From: Neelides folsomi
Taxonomy: Eukaryota > Arthropoda > Collembola > Neelipleona > Neelidae
DNA length: 64,000 nt
Direction: 5' to 3'
NCBI GenBank assembly: GCA_034687125.1
Contig: JAQGBZ010000001.1
Location: 124,001 to 188,000 of the forward strand
Of this stretch, positions 1 to 13,586 are shown piece by piece; the first letter of the stretch is position 1; each line of letters begins with the position of its first letter. The notes below the pieces were generated by a model. That model made no database searches, had not been told where the DNA came from, and saw only the letters and a program-made list of their open reading frames with translations. Made by a program: the position numbers and the translations under genes.

Positions 1-3000
1 AATAGTTAAATTTCACGTTGGTAACTTGTTTTCGAAAATTCTTCAAAATTCTAATCCCCTTCTGCGAATCAACAGCTCAATTGATCTTCATGAAAGGAAA
101 GCATTAAAAATAAACTATAGTTCAACAAGTCCTAAATTAATACAAGTCCGTGATTATTATTAACTCTCTATTGTTCATCAATAGTCGTTCAGAAGTTAAA
201 AGGACTAATAAGATAATACCCGGTTATGTCAGTTCTGTCTTTTTCGGATATAATCCTTTCGAGTGAATAAAGAAGTAATTTTGACAACTCTTTTCTCCCT
301 ATTCACTCAAGCGGATAATTTGATCTGAGTGAGCTCAGCTTATCTGCTACAGTACTTGGGTTTCTGTAATTTTAATTTGCGGATCCACAATGTGCGTAAT
401 TTGTCGTGAGTAAAGTTGAAAATAAGGATGAATAACTGTTGAGTTTATTGACAAGTTGGTCATGGGACAAGTCATGGGAGAGGGAGAAGTAAAGTACATG
501 GAGTAATTCCCTAGAAATTTGTAAGTGATGATTATCTCCCCAGGGGCTTGTTTCTAAAGGGCAACCGGGCCAAAGGCATAAATCTATTGACCAAATCCCT
601 CCTCATCCGCAGCTTCCTTTTCCCAACATTCTCACAAGAGCCTTTCATTCCTCCATCAATTGTTTGGAAAATTGATTGGTTCAACAAATTGAAAGATTCT
701 GTTGCGCCGTTTTCTTCACTTTTCTCCCCTTATTCGGTCATCATCGACCTCATCGCTCCAACAATCAATCTTCCTCTTTTGAGGTGAGGGTTATTGAACA
801 CAAGTTAAATTCTTCCTAATTTACCTCAATTCTTCACAATTTATTTCCCTCAATACGCATAAACTCTCTCAAAAAATGTTTAAAATATTATTAAAGGGCA
901 TATTCAAATTGAAATGTCCATATTAGAATTTACCTTTTCTGATTTTCCTCCTCTTTTGTATGTCAATTTGACAGGCATTGAAGATGGAATTGTTTAAAAA
1001 GTTCATTTTCCCTAATTGAGGATTCTTTATATGACTAATGGGAATCCGTTTACCAAAATGTGGATTCCTTTCTTTATTTCACCATTGTTCTTCCTTTACT
1101 TCAATTGGAGGTAAATAACACGAGTCTTAAATTAACATGACCGACTATAACTTGAGTACAAGGGCTGTTCAGAAGAAAAAATCGTCAATCTTTGAGTATT
1201 GAATGGGAAATCGAAACCTTCTGTGTGTTTCCTTTGTAGCTGTTTCTCCACAGGTGATTTGGAAGTCTCAGGGAGGCCGTAGAAGGAGAAGCTTCAGAAA
1301 AACCACTTGCTACAGCCAGATTATCATATTCCATTCAATTTACAATGCGACAATAAAATAAATCTATTATTTTAAAATCTGACCATCCTCCTTATCATAT
1401 ACATATTTTACTTATACTTACATAGAGTACAGATCATACATTACATTAGTAGAAGATTTACTTCAAGACATGACTTATATGACTCATATGCGTAAATACC
1501 AAAAGGTTTTAGAATAAATACCTTAAATATTAATAATGTCAGTCCATTTCTTTCAATTGTTTAGAAATCTCTACATCATTTTTGACATGTTTCTTCATAT
1601 TTTCTTCATCTTTTTCTGCATTATAGGGTTGGATTTAATCGGGGAAATATCACTCAATGCATCACATTGTTCCCATTATTCCTATATTATAAAGTAGGCA
1701 TTTCTTTCATGTTTCTTTTCATAACATGTTTATAGGAGCATATAATTCGAAGCGGTCAAAGGGAGATAATAATATAATTTATAGGATTAAGGAAGAAGTA
1801 AATTTAAGTGGAAAAGGAAGGAGTGGAGGCGGCAGAACAAGATTAAAAGATTTGCCAAGAATCACAAAGAGAACTCTCTCGAATCGAGTGACTGAAATAA
1901 TATGATCATACGAATACAATCAAATCTCGTGGTTTTATATGAGCTTGAAAGGGAAGATTTATATTAAAATATTATATCCCACGTTGTATTGTTGAACTTA
2001 AGTAATATTAATTTATAGGTATAGGTATGGTACATATACTTTTCCCGTTGTGGTATTTTGTTTTGTATAAAAGTTCTAAATCTTTTTCCCCTTTTCATTA
2101 TTAGAGGTTGGAAGTGGCCAAAGGAGAAAATTGGCATTTCCGTTCCGCCACAGCGAGAGATCACCGAAAGTCATAAAAAGGGGAAGGTTGGAGTTTTCCG
2201 ACACGTTCATTCATTACATTATTACATTACTAGATTACTTCTCCAATTGCCATCTTATCTTGATCCTCATACAATGTGTTTCTCGGGATATTGTTCTTTT
2301 GAGATAGGTCTAGAAGTTTTGTGTTATTATTTTCCTACTCAAGATATGACTTTTGTATATGAGTCGGATGATGGAAGTTTGAACGTCTGTGCAATTGAGA
2401 GAATGCTGAGACCGCCTATTGATATAATTTTGATGGAGTTTTTTTGTCACCTACCACTGTGCTCAATTAGTTTTTACCGACCGAGGAAGAAAATCTCATT
2501 CCATTTCAATACGCAGAGCCCGCGGAGAAACCAAAACGCTTCCATTGCTTTCATTACTTCCATTTATCTCCATTGCTTCCATTTAAGAATCTCCAGTCCA
2601 GGAATTCTCATCACTCCGAAATATGTCTTGGTTCATCCCTTTTTCCAATGATGAGAAGTCAGAGGGAGACAATAATTAAATTTGTTCAAAATCAGAGTTT
2701 CCTGCTCTTTATTCCATAATGGGTCCAAGGGAGAGGTGACCTCCCGAGGTTCTCTACAAGTCAAAAAGGGTCCTACAATAAGGGAGCTTGGAATCTCCGG
2801 ATTATCATTGCTCCCAATAACACATATTTCATTTCATTGGATCCTTTCCATGTTCCTCCCCTTGTTCTTCTCCTCATGTGTTATGATTGTAGTATTGGAT
2901 TGGGATTGGATTGATCTTTCCACTCGATACGGACTTATTCGATCCCGAGTCTCAACCGACTCCGGTGAATCCCTGGAGCTTGGCCCATTTATTCCAAATG

Positions 3001-4379
3001 TTCCCCCATGTGTGGACCGAGGACCCCTGAGGAACCCTGATTTTTAACCTACACAGATGTTACTTCCATTCCGATGGAATCTCATTCACCTTGCCGCGGT
3101 CGGACAAAGTCATACTCCCCTCATTAACATCATTAGTGGGTAGTTAATTGAGTTTTAAAAGACCAATTCTACTCAACACCTTTTTGTTGGTTCTTATACT
3201 TCTTCAAACGCACCTACAATTGTACTTACTCAACTTTTTATTTCACATCCAATTCAAACTCATTCTTCATCTTACCTCTAGCTACATTCGCACCTGTACA
3301 TCTAGGATACCATATGTATGTATGTAAAATGTGTATCTTACTTTATACAATCATTTAACAAGTCTATGAAGAATAATTATTAGATAAATATCATTATAGT
3401 TCATTCCCAAATTCAGTAAAAAAATAAAATAATAAAATTGAGGCCAAAATATAAAATAAACATTTTCAAAAACAATATAAATTAGCATTACTACAATTAA
3501 TAGTAACAGTGAAATTGTAATTCGTATCTCTGGAAATTATATGCGGGTTTTTCAAACTCACCTGCATCGATTTTGGGATTGAATTATAGTACATAGTATG
3601 CCACTTTAATGCATACTAAATTATTAAATCTTTTGCCAGTGCAAACAAAAACTTTTGCATTACGTTTATGGGATTTATCAAGCTATAAGGAATCAGAATC
3701 TTTTTTAATTCTTATGCGTTATATTGAAATGTTAAAAGAAGAGTACAGGAATTTAAAAAAACCAATTTGAAAAATTGAAAAAACGACTGAAACGTGGGTT
3801 AATAAAAAGTGTGAAATAATCTTAACAAATGATTAATTAAATACCGAGGTTGTCGCAAATTATAAAAATCTTTTCTTTAACCAGAATCTTAACACATTTA
3901 ACAAAACATTTAAAATATATAAATTACTAAATACAAATATACAATGACTAAATGCTAAGCTTACAAACTATTATCACAGATTTATATCAAAGATTCATAT
4001 ACTTAACAAATAAACAAATCTTCATTGAATTACTGAAAATAAAATAAACTTAACCCTTCTGCGTGGAAAATCTTACTTGAAAAAACCTTTATTTTTGTGG
4101 GAAGAAATTGAAATAAGATTTATCAATAATATGGGAGATAATTTTAAAATGTGCATTTGGAAACAGTGACTTTACATAGATTTTAGATGGTAACGTATCT
4201 TTACCATTCCATAAATTAAAGGAATTTATAGTTGGTAAAGCATTTATACCAGATCACAAAAATAAAGGTTTCTAACGTGATAACACATGTATACCAATTC
4301 CTATAAAAGGGTAGACTTAATCACAGATGAAACAATAAGATATCTAAACTTAACCTAATATCACAGTTTAAGACTAGAT
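1..4379. other. no gene recognised
   Basis: AT-rich unique sequence. Open frames at 548-787, 2058-2651 and 2682-3047 (+) have no domain and a composition typical of non-coding DNA. I see no RNA gene, repeat array or transposon ends. Confidence 0.6.
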
Positions 4380-4848
4380 TTATTTTGATGAATGGGCCGT
4401 TCTTGAAGCCACAGATGGAGTTTGTTCGGCTGAACGAAGACGCTCCAGGAATTTCTTCACTCTCGTGAACTTCCGAAGTTCATAAATCCCAGACATTCTT
4501 GGATTCAACTGGGGGATTTTACTTTCATCCCCGTCAAGAAGGACCGTGGCAGCTTAACTTGCGGTTAGGGCGGATTCATGTTCCTCTGTTAAGAAGGAGA
4601 CGAGGAGTCCCATCCGATTACAGTCGTCGTAATCCAAAGATTCGATGGTATAAAATGAACGTTTCAACGGCTTAAACACGACAAGCGTTGCATGCGAGTG
4701 AATAATAAGAAAAATTGCCCACAATTATTATCTAAATCGATTAATATCAAAAATTTAATTAATTTAAAGCCAAATTTTTACTTACGTTTCTTTTTTCTAA
4801 TTGAAAGTCAGTTTTCAAGATGGTAATTGAACTTGTGCGATTCTCGTT
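4380..4848 (-). pseudogene. unidentified coding-like fragment, two possible exons
   Basis: On the minus strand, an open segment ending ...LKTDFQLEKRN at 4786 is followed by GTAAGT. A candidate acceptor TTTAAG ends at 4671, and the frame resumes in phase with PLKRSFYTIESLDYDDCNRM at 4670. It reads MGLLVSFLTEEHESALTA and then meets an in-frame TAA at 4556-4554. Beyond the stop the same frame stays open for 57 more codons (LNPRMSGIYELRKF, KKFLERLRSAEQ) to a TAA ending at 4380. In another frame, 4905-4822 reads VRILPNGSLEVKVLKRESHK. The amino-acid composition looks protein-like, but I do not recognise the family. It may be a decayed gene or cargo captured by the nearby Helitron. Confidence 0.35.
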
Positions 4849-5262
4849 TTAACACTTTGACCTCTAAACTACCATTCGGCAAGATACGTACGTTTTTATT
4901 ATTAAACTTTGATAAATACGAATTGATAACTTATAAATTTATAATTGTCATAATAAACTAAAATAGATTGGACATTGTAATATTTATTTTCAAGGCCACA
5001 ACACGACGACAATCAACATTGAATAACTTTTGAACAAAAGGGAATCATGTGTGTAAATATTATTTCTTAAATATGGAGGATTTTGAAGTTCTTTATTTTT
5101 GATGGAAGATCGGACTTGGAAATTTTCAAGTTTTTTCAATTTTTCAAATTGGTTTTATTTTACTTTTTTTAAAATTAAATAACTGGTAAGAAGGCTTTTG
5201 TAATAATTAATTCATAAAATATATTTGCAATTAAATTTACTTACAATTATTAAATTATAAAT

Positions 5263-5353
5263 ATGTCGGAATTGATTGACATAATTTATGGCCAATGGCC
5301 GAACTCTCAAGAAGATTTGGTTTGTGCACGAATTGCCGATGAATTAGAAAAAG
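5263..5353 (+). CDS. possible orphan first exon
   Basis: ATG at 5263 opens MSELIDIIYGQWPNSQEDLV, followed by ARIADELEK, up to a possible donor AAAAAG|GTATTT. Without splicing the frame ends at 5376 after 37 codons. The peptide looks protein-like and has no family I recognise. The Helitron relic begins just downstream, on the other strand, so any continuation may have been interrupted. Confidence 0.2.
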
Positions 5354-5458
5354 GTATTTATAGTGGTATTTATTAAAACAAATCACAAAATATCAATTAA
5401 TTCACGATTCTGAAATTTAATCCTTTACTACCAATCAATTACTTATCAAAAGATTGAT

Positions 5459-6910
5459 TCAACTTTTTTTATAATATTGAACGAGTAGAATGAAACGAGT
5501 AGAACGAAATGAGTAGAATCTTAACATAAATTGCCACGAAAGAACTTGATAATTTTTAATGAGCCTTTGTCGTTCCTCAAACGTGAGGATTTCCGGAGTT
5601 TTATTTTGTTTACTATCAGCAATCAACAGAGCTTTCAAAATGTCATCCCAATTCAAATCATTTGATGATAATGTTAAGAACCATTGAGGAGGACCAAAAT
5701 TTTTAACCATCGCCATTAATTCACTGCAATGCTGTTTGCCAATAAGCTTTTGTTCTTCTTATTCCTTTCATGTTGAGATGGACGTTGTCAATTAAATTAT
5801 CAGGCATGCTGTCGTTTTGTTTCAATCGGCAACAAGTACCAACGTTTTGTTGCTCTATGTGATATTCAACAACAGAAAGGGCATAGAAGAGATATTCATT
5901 GCTTTTGAATCTTTTGTCTGCTCTCATTATTCTCATCTGGTAATAATCTAATGGAGTTATTGGGATTTTTCGTTGGGAAATAAATAATAAAAAGCCAATT
6001 CTTCTTTTTTTTTCCTTTGACGCATTGGTTAAACTCATGGTGTTTCTCCTCAATGAATAAACTGGGATTTGATCTTCATTTGATTTTTGGACTACAGTTG
6101 ATAACTTGGGGATCTTCACGTTAATCGGGCAAAGAACTGATGATTGTAGATTGAGGTCAAGTAATTCATGAATGGACTCAAGCAGATTTTTTAAAACACG
6201 CCATAAATTATTTCATTGGGAAAACAATTTTTGAATAATAGAATTTGTGAATATGATTGGCGTAGTTGAAAACATGTCATTTTCAGGTGTTGTAATTTTT
6301 TAAAATTAATTTTGTCATTGATATAATTGATTCATTTCATTAAAAATGCAGTTCCATCAGGTACACATCGTCCATTTTTGTTTCTTAAATGTGGGTCAAA
6401 TAACCAATAATGTGATTCTGTTTGATTTCGTACGGATAAATTATTTACAATTAAGATTCCTTGCAAATTTGAAACCATAATGTTCAAATCGTCCTTCTAG
6501 TTTGATCATCCTTACAAAAGGCACAACTCTTGAAATTAATTTAAGTTCAATTTCAGTGAGGCATTTAATCTTAAAGAAATTTCTTGTAATTCGTTGTCAT
6601 TCCAAAATGCTTGTGAGGGATTCTTGCCTTTCTTTAATAAATGATGATTCAAGATGTAATTGTTAGAATTTTGCTTATAGATTCAGGAATAAGATTCCCT
6701 TTTACAGATTTCAGAAACGTATTCAGCATATTGAATAATTTCTGGTTGAAATTTTTGAAAAAAATTTATTTCTCGTAATGAATTGTTCCTTTTTTATTGG
6801 TAATCAGTCTTAATGTCCTTTCCTTTGTTTCCATTTCACGCTGTTCTTTTTTCTTTAATGCATCATTTTTAAGCTTTCGTTCTCTAACTTCATTGGTTTC
6901 AAGTTATTTC
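5459..6910 (-). pseudogene. decayed Helitron Rep/helicase N-terminal region
   Basis: Reading the minus strand: around 6805-6902 a Lys/Glu-rich stretch (ETNEVRERKLKNDALKKKEQ); around 6453-6567 LTEIELKLISRVVPFVRMIK, matching the LTxVExxLIxxVxPxMxxxRL signature that precedes the Rep domain in animal Helitrons; 6119-5721 with YYQMRIMRADKRF, EYLFYALSVVEY and RTKAYWQTAL; and 5716-5459 with MVKNFGPPQWFLTLSSND and LTFEERQRLIKN. The last two form one Helitron-like N domain broken by a +1 frameshift at about 5719-5723. There are several in-frame stops upstream. The catalytic Rep tyrosines and the helicase are absent, so the copy is truncated and dead. No Helitron ends were identified. Confidence 0.82.
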
Positions 6911-9900
6911 ATTTCTTAGTCTAATTCATCTAATCATCAGTAAATGCATTTATGTATTTTATATTTAAAAGTAGATGTAAATAGGATTATAATGAAGAAC
7001 AAAACTTAAAGATAAAATTAAAAAATTGAGAAAGAATGAAAATTAAAAGTAAATAATGCAACGACAGAAGAACAAAGCATTATATAAATAAAAATATGTA
7101 TTTAGCTTTCATGTTTTACTCACTTTACCCCAATATTTGAGTTAAGATCAATTTTAACTTCGTAACACTAATTTAAATTGAGATTCATTTTTAAAATTCT
7201 CTAGAAACGATCAAAATAAAATTATTTTTCCAATCACACCCTTATAGCCTGCTAAATCCCTTATCTGTTTTTTATTTGAAATTCTTAGCATAAATAATGA
7301 AATTGGATGAGAGATGAGAATAAAAAATAAATTAAAGATTGAAAAACTGAAACATTGTATCTCGTATTTTACTTTATAACAGTGGAATAAACCCGAGATT
7401 TTTTTCACGCATTTAAAATTTAAAGGATGAGCCATCTCATTAATTCTAGAGATGTAAACAAAGAGAACCAAAACAGAGATTCATTATGTGAACCAATGTG
7501 AAGAAGTATAAAAAAGGTTGACGGTGCATTTGTGCATAATGAAACGAGTGGATATAATCGCAAAGTGCCCAAGATTTGTATGCGAAGCGGGAAAAGTGGT
7601 GAGGCCCATTAAACTAACAAATCGCTCCGTGAGGAATTTAATGGCGGAGGGGCGGGCGGGGGAAGCGAGGATTTGCGGGCGCGTAATCAAATAAAATGGA
7701 GTGTCAAGAATGAAGAATTTATTTGGAGAGGGCGGATGAATGGTGTGAATTTGGGGGAAGAGCGGATTGCTCTCGGAGCCTCCATGCTGTGAACTCCTCA
7801 TGAAATATGATTCAACATCCACAAACTGCAAATTCAATTTCCGAGAAGGAATACAAAATTACAATATAAAATATATGTAAAACACAGGGCTGTGTTTGTA
7901 TAAGAAGAGATATAACATTACTGTATTTATTTATGCACAAGACTATGTGTGTAAAATATGAGAAACGGTAGCGTTGTGAGTCATAGGCTCGTCTTGAGGG
8001 TGTTCTTGGGTGTCTATTGTGCTCCATATTCTCCGAAGGCGGGCGTCGGTGTAGGAATTGGAGTGGCCATTTTGAACATGATTTGATGGAAAAATAAGCT
8101 CGGCCTCCTGCGGCTATCAGAATAATTGGTATCTGCCTGAGTACAAAAGACGAAATTTTTTCCCCGCGACAAAAAGCACTCTAATGCTGAGAGAACCGAG
8201 CCAGGTGTGAAAAGGTGGTTGATGATGGACAAAAAACTCTCAGAACGCCCGCCCCTTCCTACGCAAAGTGTGGCCAATCCTCTTGCACGGAATTCTCATC
8301 ACTTCCAAATCCTCTCCACGGCCTGATAAAAAATTACTATCTCTCATGCAATCTTATCCCATCTTCTAAAACTAGTCCCTCTGCCATCATTCCTTTTCCT
8401 TAGAATTTGATCCATTTACCAAATCTGTTGATTATAACATAGGTAATTAAGATTTTCTGATTAATTTGCTCTCTTGCATCTTGCATCAAAGCATTAAACA
8501 TTTTAATTTTCAAGGTGGCTAATATTTATATTGGTTATATTGTATAATGATAATATTTATATCATTATTGATAGAGGAATTTAAAATACAGAGATACTAT
8601 CTAAATTCAATATTCTAAAAATGGTAATTTGTTATGATTAAATATTTAGCTGGAATTTTTGTCCAAAATTCCATTAGGGTGATGAATGCGATTGAAAAAG
8701 CAATTATGGGAATAAATGAAAAACACGACTGTTATTAAAATGAATGGCCCTGGAAATGAATTAAAGGGTTGCAATTGGGTGAGGTTGGGGTTGATGAGGT
8801 TAAATCGAGGCTTGGCTCGAGACGGGATGTCAAAGGGCATAGGATTTGGAATTCCAATGATGAAATCAAGGAATAATGGCTCTGGTCCTGGCTGTGCGTG
8901 AACTTGACAGGTAATACCTTTCTCAAATGATTAATTTCAATCGTGTGTTGAGGAATCAAGACACACGTGCGATACATCCAACGATAAGACTTTTCCAGAC
9001 GCAGCCTCATCGTCGCTAACCCTCTCACATCTCGATCTTTTACAACTTTTCCAACCCTTTGGAATTATGATCAGCAGCAGGAAGAAAAAGATTTTGTGCC
9101 GGGCATTCGCCTTCGATCCTATCGGAAAGCTATGTAAATATGAATGCCGAGATGACAATAATATTTTAACAACACTTAACATTGGGCTTCTCAACCTCAG
9201 TGAGAGTAATGGATAAAATATGAATATCTAATATCTTAAATCTCCTGCGCTCACACCATAGGAGGGGGTTCATTTATTCACAAAAATACTTAATTCAACC
9301 TCAAACCATCCCGCTATTAAATTTACTTTATGACTCAAACTTGTTTCGATTCTTCATAAAAATTGAAGTTCAAAAGTTAACCCTTTAAGTTATTTTATAT
9401 AAAAAATCTCCATTATTAATAAGAACTGTTAAATTTTATATTTATTTGTCATAAAAAGGTAAATTATTTATTTAAAAAGCATAAAATAAATAAAATTTTC
9501 TAAGAATTACTTCTAGTATGAGAATGATTGAAATCTAAAGGTAAAGAATAAAAACAGTTATCGTTTGTACACATAGAATACACAAGTTCCTGTCTTATCT
9601 TTATCTTAATATTCTCCAGACACTTACTTAGGTTTATTTAATGGTGTTCGGGAGTAAGAGAAAAGGGAGAAAATAGCGGTAGGGATACTTTGGGCATTAT
9701 TTTTACGAGTGTCTGTGTGAAGAGATAAAGATCTCACTATGATATATGGACAAATCCCAAAAGTTAATGGGTCGAAATGGAAGGTCCGCAGATGAAGGAG
9801 TTGCCGTCCGAGTCCAAATGGACCCACGGAATCTAATAGAGAAAGCGAGGAGTGCCACTCCACTTTTTTCCTATAATAAATCCAATTAAGTCCTACGAAA

Positions 9901-12900
9901 CGATTAATGGAGAGGAATGATGATGCCAATGAAATGATGATATCCTACTGAGCTCAACCCCCATTAACAACACATCATTCTTCATTCCTAAGCTTCACTC
10001 AAGAGAAAATCAAGGCAATTGGAAGGACCGATCTCCTTAATGACTCGTAATTATGACTTTCATTCCAATACAACTTCCTTTCGCACGAAAATTCAATTAA
10101 TTATACAAAATTCCTGAATTTCACTTTAGTCCTTAGAATTTGAAAACCATTCGAGATTGGAGGAATTTTCAAATATTACATTATGTAAAGTATAGCATTT
10201 CAATTTGTTTGAAGTTAAACGTAATGTGAATTAGAATTTCATTTATTGCATGTTAAATATTGGTAACATACTATATTATTTTTTTAATATCATCAGTTCC
10301 ATTAACATTTACAAACATTTTCCAAACAATATGTATTGTATTAAAAGTAATGTGATGAAATTTATGATTAAACAAAATGACTCAAGTACAGATATATTCT
10401 AGCTATAATGTAATGATGCATGAGTTAAGTGAACTTCATTCGAGAGAGTGTTGAAGAGTTTGAGTAAATGGATTTTCCCCTAATGGTCGAATTCTTATTT
10501 TCAATTGAATGAATGTCCCACTGGGTGAGATGCGGAGATATAATTGAGTTTTGTCTTTATAGCTCAACCTCATACTTTGAGCCCCTTTATTGCCATTATG
10601 ACATTAAAAGGAGCTTCGGGTTCACTTTTATTACTTCCTATCTACAAACCTGATAATTTGATAGCTTTAATGAGGTTTCGGAAACACATAAAATGATTTC
10701 TTTTACAACATTCTTCTACCGCATCTATATTATTTAAGTTGAATATGGTACGTCAATGCTACAACATCCATTCTGGGAAAATACATTTTATTCACATTTT
10801 ACAATGCACATTTTTTTCTTTACATAAAGTACTAAAAGAAATAGGTTATATAAAAAGTGTTAAGAATTGGGATCGCCATATGGTAAATTAAGGAATTAAA
10901 AATCAATGTAAAAGCATTAAAAGTAATTGAACACGTCAATTGTCAAATTGTGAGAACTTGGAATTGTAATCGTGAGAACTAGTGGGAAAATGAGAGCAGA
11001 GTGAAGAGGAAGAACAAAGTGGACAAAAGGAGTCAGGTAGGTAAATGAGGGAGGAAGAAATGGAAGCTCTCCAGGTTGCAATTCCATCCCAACTCCAAAG
11101 ATCCAAAAGATCCAAACGTGAAAGAAAGGAGCGAACGGGAGTTGGAATCAAAGAGGAATCAAAGCAAGGGTTAAGGAAAAAATGTTCGGACTCCTTGCCT
11201 TTAAAATTCTTTGAAGTAAATAAAAATCCTCGTATTTAATTCCAGCCCAGAGATGTGGAAGAGGGAACTCACGCATGTGAGACTCGTAGAAAAACAAAGC
11301 GTCTTAAATCAACGACTGCGAGGAGAATACTCCGGCTTCCTGCAAGCTTCAATTATCTCACATTCTATGCCAAGATTCAAATTCAGAAAGGGGAAATGCA
11401 TACACTCAACACATCCTTTTCATCCCAAAGGACCTGAATTTCCTTAGAGGCAATCTGCCTTGCTTTGTTGCTTTGATTCCCTCACTCTTCCTTTACTCTT
11501 AACATACTACAAAATATACGTGCATGATGTGGAAATGGATCCATTGTCTAAACCCCGTAATACTATCTTCCATACATCGTGTACGGTGTACTTAAATGGC
11601 TCAATATATGTAAAATGTCTATGACGATCTTCTTTTAAATTATAAGGTTGGATAGGATCTAGCCTTTAACTTTCGGCATCTGATTCTCATCCTCGTCATG
11701 TAAAAAGATGAGAAGGATTCAGACCTCCCTGACTCCATTTACCCAAAGGAGTCAATTGAGAATAAAGAGGAGAATGCGAGTTCATAATACTAAAAGGACA
11801 AAAAAATACAATAATACGTACAATTTGTACATGACAAGGCTTTGGACTTTTCCTCGGGTAAGGTTGCATTTACTAAAGTTGTAGAATGAGTAGGTATAAT
11901 GTTCTTTAGAATGAGCATAACATATTATGTACAGGAACATGCATGTGTGAATATTCCTTAGACTTATTCAACTACGGATCAGACGATGTGAACCCAAGTC
12001 AATGTTCCAGGGAGTTTCGCATGGGATGAGAAACAAGAAAGGTCACATTGTTCCATCGGAGACAATAAAAATAGGGGAAGACAATTCGGGACGAAGACTC
12101 CGAGATTTCGAGAAAGAGAGGGGAGAATTCACATCTCATTGTCTCCCTCCGCACAATCGCAATTGTCCTTCCCTTTCAAAGCCCCTGTCCTCACTCAACT
12201 CGCGTAATTATAGGCTTACTACCATTTGATAAGACGATTCTTTTCATTCCTCGGTGTGGGAACAGGGAAGATGCCGTTTGCCTTCTGCTTTTTCTCCACT
12301 CCAATTCCCTTTGACAAATCATAATGTAAATATACGTGTTAATAAAAGGTCTCACAAGTAAATCCTTTCTATTATATACCTGCCCCATTATGCTCTCACC
12401 CTCAGAGAGATGTCAATACAAATATTCATACATTCCATATAAGTATTCTTTCCATATAAATGTTAAATATATTCTCACATGCCTTTATTTAATATTATGA
12501 ATAGAAATTTGTCTTTTAATGCATTGGAATAATGGGCAATCTTTTACCTGCAAATATTCCTCAAGACCTTACAGCTTTATTGTTCAATTTTCCCTTCCCT
12601 ATTATTATTCCGATCTTTTTCCTATAGGGTCATTAGAATAACCTGACTCCCTTTTAAGAATGTAGAGTAATCATTTGTGAACCAAATGAAGATGTATGGT
12701 ATATTATAATATATATGAAAATAATATTTTCTTTTGTGTGTTTTAATGCCGGGATGGAATAACGTTTATTTGAGCCGGTCGACTCTCGGCTTGAAGGGAT
12801 ATGAAAAGAAGAGGGGCGAGAGGCACTTGAAGAGAAGAATGAGAATCAATCTCATTGTCCAATATCTTTGTCGGCATCAATGCTAATCGGCTCCCTAATG

Positions 12901-13427
12901 AAGGGCTTAAATCGAATGGTAGGAAAGACTCCCAGGACGCACGAATGTGAAACCTAACGATTACCGCAGCAATTCTAATTCCAAACAGGGATAACTTTAT
13001 TGAAAATGAATGAATGTATGATAAGGATTTGGTGATTTATTATAATGTAGCTTTAAATTAAATTAATACTGCTGCTTGTTGGAATTGTCTTGTAACTTTT
13101 ATTTTATTAAACAAAGTAGCGAAATGATATATTATTTAAAATCCAGATCTGAAAACGTTTGAAAGCATTAGGAAACATTCGTATAATTCATCACCAATTA
13201 CAGAGACAATTACTAAATAACAAGTAAAAATATTCACGTACAATTTAGTGTAAGTATTAAATTTAAATCATAATCCTCTACGGAATAAGTAAACATTTGG
13301 AAGCATTAAAGGGACTCTCAATTCATCATCAGTAAAGAAACATGTATTTGTAAAAAAGTGATTAAAAGCCGGTGTGGGTTCAAGTAACAGATATTTCTAA
13401 ATTGGCTACTAATCATCATACCTGACA
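6911..13427. other. no gene recognised
   Basis: Between the Helitron relic and the unknown three-exon gene. Only short, domain-free open frames are present, often overlapping on both strands (for example around 7.5-9.2 kb and 11.0-11.4 kb). Some segments (about 7.6-8.3 kb and 8.7-9.1 kb) are somewhat richer in G and C and could be regulatory. Confidence 0.55.
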
Positions 13428-13586
13428 TTAAAGCTCCCTCTTTCTGATTACCATCAAATTTGTATTAAATTCGTTTAGTGATGCAATTAATATGTGTTGA
13501 AAGGGGCAGTTTAAAACGAGGAGACTTTGTTTCTCCATGACCGTATTGAAAGTTTGTGAAAAGGCATCTCCTTCGTACACCTTTAC
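13428..13586 (-). CDS. unknown gene, last exon
   Basis: 52 codons from VKVYEGDAFSQ to IRKREL and a TAA, after a strong acceptor with a pyrimidine tract. A second possible donor (TTGATG|GTAATC) near the end would allow a further exon, which I could not find. Confidence 0.5.
   Translation of the reverse strand, partial: VKVYEGDAFSQTFNTVMEKQSLLVLNCPFQHILIASLNEFNTNLMVIRKREL

Noticed and set aside
2058-2651. 197-codon + strand open frame
   Set aside because: No recognisable domain; composition is hydrophobic and irregular, as expected from translated non-coding DNA, and there are no supporting neighbours.
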